Source: Aquisediminimonas profunda (GTDB lineage Bacteria; Pseudomonadota; Alphaproteobacteria; Sphingomonadales; Sphingomonadaceae). Taken from it: 64,000 bases of DNA. Numbering within the stretch: the stretch's first letter is position 1; each line of letters begins with the position of its first letter. The position numbers and the translations under genes were made by a program. The stretch is from contig NZ_CP080327.1 of the NCBI RefSeq assembly GCF_019443285.1, forward strand, positions 1,918,001 through 1,982,000, read 5' to 3'. The notes beneath the pieces were generated by a model, which worked only from the letters and a program-made list of their open reading frames with translations, was not told the DNA's origin and searched no databases. Positions 59,846-64,000 of this stretch are shown here, piece after piece.

Positions 59846-61231
59846 TCAGGACACGCGCTGAAAGACCACGCTTCGCTGCGCGGGCAGGGCTGATTCAAGC
59901 CTGACCTGCAAATCTGCCCCGGGTGCGACATTGTGCGCATCGACCCGCGCCACGACGGGAAGGTCGCGCAGCTGAATGCGGGCACCCCGATCATCCAGGT
60001 CGGTCACAATTGCCGGGAAGATGCGGCCGATGTCGCCTTCCAGCATCACCGCTTCTGCCAAATCGATCACAGCGCGTTCGACCTGTCCATCCAGATTGCC
60101 GGCCCGCGCCATGACTTCGGGCAGCCTGGAAAAGGCTTCGGTGACAGCCGTCTCGACAGGGCGGCCATTTGCAATGGCGAGAGTCGCACGAACCACATAG
60201 CGATCGGCAAGACGCCGAAGCGGTGCCGTCGCATGCGCATAGGTTGCAGCAATGCCCGCATGCCAGGGCACCACACCATCGGCATAGGGGGCATAGGCAG
60301 CGCCATTGCCAGCCCGTCGGACGGCCAGCATGAATGCCGCGTGCTTTGGATTGCTTGCCTGCAATGTCCTTTCAAATTGCGTGAGGGTCGCATTGGCTGG
60401 CCATGACAATCCAAAAGCCTTTGCAGTGTTGCGCAAGCGGCTGACCGCGCGGTCGTCTGGCCCTGCCATGACACGGAACAGGCCGGTTCCATGCACCAGT
60501 AAGGCATCCGCAATGGCAAGATTTGCCGCCAGTGAAAGTGCTGCGTTGCGATCCTCGGAAGGCATGCGCGGCCGAAAGAGAAGCTGGTAGCGATTGCCTC
60601 CTTGCGCGACCACTTCCTGTTCCGGGGGATCCACGCGTGCTGCGCCGCGCCGATCCTCGGCGCGATCGATACGTCTGGCAAATTCGGCGAAATCGGGGGG
60701 CAAATCCGAATCTCGCACGGTGTCATAAGCCAATTTTGCCGTGCTGCGGATGAGGGCGCGTTCAGCACCGTCGAGCCGGACATTGCCTTCCTCATCGACC
60801 TTCACCGTAAAGACGACTGCCGGTCGTTGCCCATCAGGCAGAAGACTGGCGGCCTTTTCGCTCAGGCTCGCGGGGTAAAGCCGCGCCTTGCCATCCGGAA
60901 GGTACAGTGTCGTGCCGCGCTTCCAGGCTTCGGTGTCAATTGCGTCGCCGTCCCCAACAAACCAGGCGACGTCGGCAATTGCATAGCGCAGGATGAGGTC
61001 CGATCCGCTGCGCTCGATTGTGAAGGCCTGATCCAGATCGGTTGAAGTTGCGGGGTCAAGCGTCACGAATGGGAGGTCGGTCCTGTCTACATGACCATCT
61101 GGCTTGCGTTGCGATGCGCGCTCTGCTGCCGCGTCGACGTCCGGGGGGAATTCGGCCGGGACCTTGAATTGCGAGCGAATGGCGGCAAGTCCACTGCCCA
61201 GGGCATTGTCAGGATCGCAAAGTGCCTTCAT
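59846..61231 (-). CDS. RNB-domain exoribonuclease (RNase II/R-like)
   Basis: From ATG 61231 (or GTG 61243) the protein is 461 residues. The catalytic RNB motif is FVTLDPATSTDLDQAF with the Asp cluster, followed by LRYAIADVAWFVGDGD and the HATAPLRRLADRYV element. RNase R and RNase II have extra cold-shock and S1 domains; this shorter protein has little beside the RNB core and a small C-terminal OB-like end (GARIQLRDLPVVARVDAHN). It should degrade RNA 3' to 5'. The gene sits between the Lys/Ala-rich gene and a pseudouridine synthase gene on the same strand. Confidence 0.9.
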   Translation of the reverse strand: MKALCDPDNALGSGLAAIRSQFKVPAEFPPDVDAAAERASQRKPDGHVDRTDLPFVTLDPATSTDLDQAFTIERSGSDLILRYAIADVAWFVGDGDAIDTEAWKRGTTLYLPDGKARLYPASLSEKAASLLPDGQRPAVVFTVKVDEEGNVRLDGAERALIRSTAKLAYDTVRDSDLPPDFAEFARRIDRAEDRRGAARVDPPEQEVVAQGGNRYQLLFRPRMPSEDRNAALSLAANLAIADALLVHGTGLFRVMAGPDDRAVSRLRNTAKAFGLSWPANATLTQFERTLQASNPKHAAFMLAVRRAGNGAAYAPYADGVVPWHAGIAATYAHATAPLRRLADRYVVRATLAIANGRPVETAVTEAFSRLPEVMARAGNLDGQVERAVIDLAEAVMLEGDIGRIFPAIVTDLDDRGARIQLRDLPVVARVDAHNVAPGADLQVRLESALPAQRSVVFQRVS

Positions 61232-61275
61232 TGGCGACAGCACTACACGACAGTGCCATGCCCCAACAAGCGCGC

Positions 61276-61944
61276 CTATGCGGGCAACGCAAATCCGGCT
61301 TGGGCGAAGCTCTCGGGCAGAGGCGCCTTGCCTTCAACGGGCGGCTTGCCTTCGCGGGGGATGGAGAGGAAGGCACAGTGGAGCAGCATGGGTTCGCCGG
61401 GTGATCCGTAAACCGGGTCTCCTACAATCGGCAGGCCCAGGCCCTCGGCCGCATGCACCCGGATCTGGTGTGTTCTTCCGGTTTCGGGAATGAAGCGGAC
61501 CAGCGCCCGGCCATTCTGTTCGCCAACGACCTCCCACGCGGTGACGGCCGGCTTCCCCTTCTTTGCATCTACCACCATCCGCCAGCCCGCTTCTGCCGTG
61601 CTGCGTTTGGCCAATGGCAGGTCGATCACGCCCGACTTCGCCTCGGGAACGCCATCAACAACTGCGTAGTAATGTTTGACGACTGTCTTTGCCTCGAATG
61701 CCTGCTGGAAGCGGGCATGCGCTTTCGGGTTTCGGGCAAGCAGCAGGCAGCCGCTGGTATCGCGATCCAGCCTGTGGACAGCGGTTGGCCAACGCTTGAA
61801 CCCGAACGTCAGGGCCTGGAGGTGGTTTTCCAGGCTCAAGGACCCGTCCCTGGGGGGGTCGACCGGAAGCCCGGACGGTTTGTCGACGATGATGGCCTCG
61901 CCATCGAGAAACAGGATATGATCGGCCAGCATGGCGCGGGCCAT
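61276..61944 (-). CDS. RluA-family pseudouridine synthase
   Basis: The catalytic motif is AVHRLDRDTSGCLLLARN with the nucleophile Asp; KVVKHYYAVVDGV-type, TGRTHQIRVHAAEGLGLPIVGD and LHCAFLSIP follow, all typical of RluA/RluC/TruC members without an S4 domain. The target is a uridine in rRNA or tRNA. The start is uncertain: ATG 61944 (chosen), ATG 61932 and GTG 61998 are all in frame, and the last would nearly touch the divergent Rsh gene. It lies 45 bp upstream of the RNB gene. Confidence 0.9.
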   Translation of the reverse strand: MARAMLADHILFLDGEAIIVDKPSGLPVDPPRDGSLSLENHLQALTFGFKRWPTAVHRLDRDTSGCLLLARNPKAHARFQQAFEAKTVVKHYYAVVDGVPEAKSGVIDLPLAKRSTAEAGWRMVVDAKKGKPAVTAWEVVGEQNGRALVRFIPETGRTHQIRVHAAEGLGLPIVGDPVYGSPGEPMLLHCAFLSIPREGKPPVEGKAPLPESFAQAGFALPA

Positions 61945-62012
61945 AGATGATCTGAGGGGGCGCGCCAACAACAGGCTTGCATTTGCCCCCTTGGCCACCC
62001 CATCATGGCCCT

Positions 62013-64000
62013 GTGCTGAGACAATATGAACTTGTCGAACGGGTCAAATCATACGATCCGGACGCTGATGAGGCGCTGATCAACCGCGCCTACGTCTTTT
62101 CGATGCAGAAGCACGGGTCGCAGAAGCGGGCGTCAGGCGATCCCTATTACAGTCATCCGATAGAAGTGGCGGGCATTCTCACGGAGCTTCGGCTGGACGA
62201 CAAGACGATCACGACAGCCATGCTGCATGACACGATTGAAGACACACTGACGACCCACGAGGAGATCGAGACAAAGTTCGGGGCCGATATCGCTCGTCTC
62301 GTGGACGGCGTTACCAAGCTGTCCAAAATCGAGGCGATGACCGACAATGAGCGGGCGGCCGAAAACCTCAGAAAGTTCCTGCTCGCCACGTCGGACGACA
62401 TCCGGGTTCTGCTGGTGAAGCTTGCCGATCGACTTCACAACATGCGCACCCTGCATTTCATCAAGGATGAAGCCAAACGCAGGCGCATTGCGCGTGAAAC
62501 AATGGACATTTACGCGCCACTGGCCGAGCGGATCGGCATGTACCAGTTCATGAACGAAATGCAGACCTTGGCATTCCGCGAACTGGAGCCGGACGCCTGG
62601 GCCTCGATCGCCAAAAGGCTGGAACAGCTGAATGAAGGCGGTGGGGACAAGATCGCCCGCATCGGGTCCGGCATCAAGCTTTTGCTGTCGCGCGCGGGGA
62701 TCGAGGCGAATGTCTACGGGCGCGAAAAGCACCCCTATAGCATCTGGAAGAAGATGGCGGAGCGGCACATCAGCTTTGAACAATTGTCCGACGTGATGGC
62801 CTTTCGTGCAATCGTCCCTGATGTGGAGGCATGCTACCGGGCATTGGGCATTCTTCATCGTCGCTGGCCGATGGTTCCCGGCCGGTTCAAGGATTACATC
62901 TCGACGCCCAAGCGGAACGGCTATCGATCGCTGCATACATCAGTCATCCATTCGGAAAAGATGCGGATCGAAATCCAGATCCGTTCGATCGACATGCACA
63001 TGCAGGCTGAACGGGGTGTCGCGGCGCACTGGTCTTACAAGCAGAAAGGCGAAACGCCCGACGCGCAGATAGGCTGGCTGCAGGATCTTGTGGAAATCCT
63101 GGATCATGCTGACAGCCCGGAAGAACTGCTCGAACATACGCGCATGGCGATGTATCAGGACCGCATCTTTGCTTTCACGCCAAAGGGTGAACTGATCCAG
63201 CTTCCCAAAGGCGCAACGCCAGTGGATTTCGCTTATGCAGTCCACACGACGCTGGGAGATACGGCCGTTGGTGCCAAGATAAACGGACGGGTCGTGCCGC
63301 TGCGGACGCCCATCGAGAATGGCGACCAGGTACAGATCCTCAAATCCAAGGCGCAAGAGCCGCAACCGCAATGGCTCGGCTTTGCGGTAACCGGCAAGGC
63401 GCGCGCGGCGATCCGCCGTTTCGTCCGCCAAAAGGAACGAGGGGAATCGATCGCGCTGGGCCGCAAGATTTATGACGACATCGTGAAGCGCTTGCCCGCA
63501 CAATTGGGCAAGGATGCGGTGAAGGAAGCGATGAAGCGTCTCAAGCTGCCGGATGAGAATGAACTGATGATCGCGATAGCGCGCCAGCTGGTCAGCGATG
63601 CGCAACTGCTCGAGGCGCTCATGCCGGGCTCTGCATCGGAAGCGGCACTGTCGGTCTTGCCGCAGAGGGAGGCGATTTCGATCCGCGGGCTGACGCCAGG
63701 TGTTGCCTACACGCTTGCGCCCTGCTGCCATCCCGTGCCGGGCGACCGGATTGTCGGCTTGCGCCGCCCGGATGAGGCCATCGAGGTGCACACGATTGAC
63801 TGCGGCAGCCTTGCAGACGGTGTCGATGCCGATTGGCTCGATCTTGCCTGGGGCGACGGGTCTGACGGCGGAACCGCGCGGCTGACGGTCGTCGTCAAGA
63901 ACGAGCCGGGTTCGCTCGCTGTTGTCGCCGGGATTTTTGGCAGCCACAAGGCGAACATTCTCAACATCCGCCTCGACGCCAGGGACCCGGTTTTTCACAC
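62013..64000 (+). CDS. Bifunctional (p)ppGpp synthetase/hydrolase (Rsh), partial
   Basis: GTG 62013 gives MLRQYELVERV, the standard alphaproteobacterial Rsh start; no in-frame ATG lies near. The frame is open to the right edge. The hydrolase domain has SHPIEVA, HD at 72-73 and ED at 76-77 (LHDTIED), so it is active-looking. The synthetase has GRFKDYISTPKRNGYRSLHT and ERGVAAHWSYK. A TGS domain (DRIFAFTPKGELIQLPKGATPVDFAYAVHTTLGD), a conserved-Cys region (YTLAPCCHPVPGDRIVG) and the start of an ACT domain follow. It controls the stringent response in response to amino-acid or carbon starvation. At least 662 residues are present; the usual length is about 700-750. Confidence 0.95.
   Translation, partial: MLRQYELVERVKSYDPDADEALINRAYVFSMQKHGSQKRASGDPYYSHPIEVAGILTELRLDDKTITTAMLHDTIEDTLTTHEEIETKFGADIARLVDGVTKLSKIEAMTDNERAAENLRKFLLATSDDIRVLLVKLADRLHNMRTLHFIKDEAKRRRIARETMDIYAPLAERIGMYQFMNEMQTLAFRELEPDAWASIAKRLEQLNEGGGDKIARIGSGIKLLLSRAGIEANVYGREKHPYSIWKKMAERHISFEQLSDVMAFRAIVPDVEACYRALGILHRRWPMVPGRFKDYISTPKRNGYRSLHTSVIHSEKMRIEIQIRSIDMHMQAERGVAAHWSYKQKGETPDAQIGWLQDLVEILDHADSPEELLEHTRMAMYQDRIFAFTPKGELIQLPKGATPVDFAYAVHTTLGDTAVGAKINGRVVPLRTPIENGDQVQILKSKAQEPQPQWLGFAVTGKARAAIRRFVRQKERGESIALGRKIYDDIVKRLPAQLGKDAVKEAMKRLKLPDENELMIAIARQLVSDAQLLEALMPGSASEAALSVLPQREAISIRGLTPGVAYTLAPCCHPVPGDRIVGLRRPDEAIEVHTIDCGSLADGVDADWLDLAWGDGSDGGTARLTVVVKNEPGSLAVVAGIFGSHKANILNIRLDARDPVFH

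Noticed and set aside
62133-63998. Two long minus-strand frames (267 and 352 codons) opposite Rsh
   Set aside because: They mirror the conserved Rsh coding sequence and have no recognisable motifs. They arise from codon bias in GC-rich DNA.

Overview
The window is a contiguous stretch of chromosome from an alphaproteobacterium, most likely a member of the Sphingomonadales. Evidence for this: the Atm1-type exporter closely resembles the Novosphingobium protein, pheA is divergent from a membrane-anchored cytochrome c, and the blocks mutM-rpsT-dnaA / ubiE-ubiB-coaBC-dut and fabH-plsX-rpmF with ihfA and a MerR-type protein are arranged as expected for this group. The species cannot be named from sequence reading alone. 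I see no insertion sequence, prophage, integrase or CRISPR array. Most of the window is housekeeping DNA with dense, often overlapping genes.

Layout. (1) 0-4 kb, accessory: the 3' end of a ParA-like ATPase gene; a 40-residue Cys-rich metallothionein-like peptide facing a MerR-family metal sensor across a mer-like operator; an ion-channel-like protein; a four-helix membrane protein; and three exported proteins. (2) 4-6 kb: rplQ (without rpoA), a PhnA-like protein, a DUF1905 protein that probably starts at CTG, and an SDR oxidoreductase. (3) 6-14.3 kb, accessory metabolism: Yip1-type membrane protein, a GlxA-type regulator divergent from an isonitrile-hydratase-like DJ-1 protein, cytochrome P450, a membrane-anchored AraC regulator, a sterol-desaturase-family hydroxylase and a DUF885 protein. 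(4) 14.3-29.4 kb: cfa, pheA, cytochrome c, a LOG-family protein, an extensin-like lipoprotein, serC-serA, a MerR-like protein with ihfA, fabH-plsX-rpmF, MAPEG, an MBL hydrolase, TerC, a DUF465 protein, and leuA with a leucine-rich leader peptide. (5) 29.4-44.4 kb, core: dnaA, rpsT, mutM, then ubiE-ubiB-coaBC-dut-moeB-like coupled by overlaps, a secreted-protein pseudogene, trpS, murJ, secB, a Tim44-like protein, mltA, an Smr-domain protein and dapE. (6) 44.4-52.7 kb: cupin, serine hydrolase, Atm1-like exporter, thioesterase, oligopeptidase, aminopeptidase P. (7) 52.7-64 kb: a diiron protein with a [2Fe-2S] ferredoxin behind an FNR/FixK-like box, a cold-shock protein with an IF-1 paralogue, a TauD-family dioxygenase, VOC and cupin proteins, tRNA-Thr, a two-component system with a Lys/Ala-rich secreted peptide upstream, an RNB-domain RNase, a pseudouridine synthase and a bifunctional (p)ppGpp synthetase/hydrolase running off the right edge.

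The best candidate for something undescribed is the metallothionein-MerR pair at the left edge. The peptide is a perfectly periodic C-x-C-x-x array of ten cysteines, too short for usual gene callers. Its promoter has the 20-bp spacer and dyad typical of MerR-activated promoters, with half-sites like the mercury operator, while the regulator carries a Cys-x7-Cys loop like copper/silver sensors. Other items of interest are the leuA leader peptide, the FNR/FixK-like box before the diiron-ferredoxin operon, the CTG start, the nonsense-interrupted secreted protein, the GANTC cluster upstream of dnaA and the second IF-1-like gene paired with a cold-shock gene.
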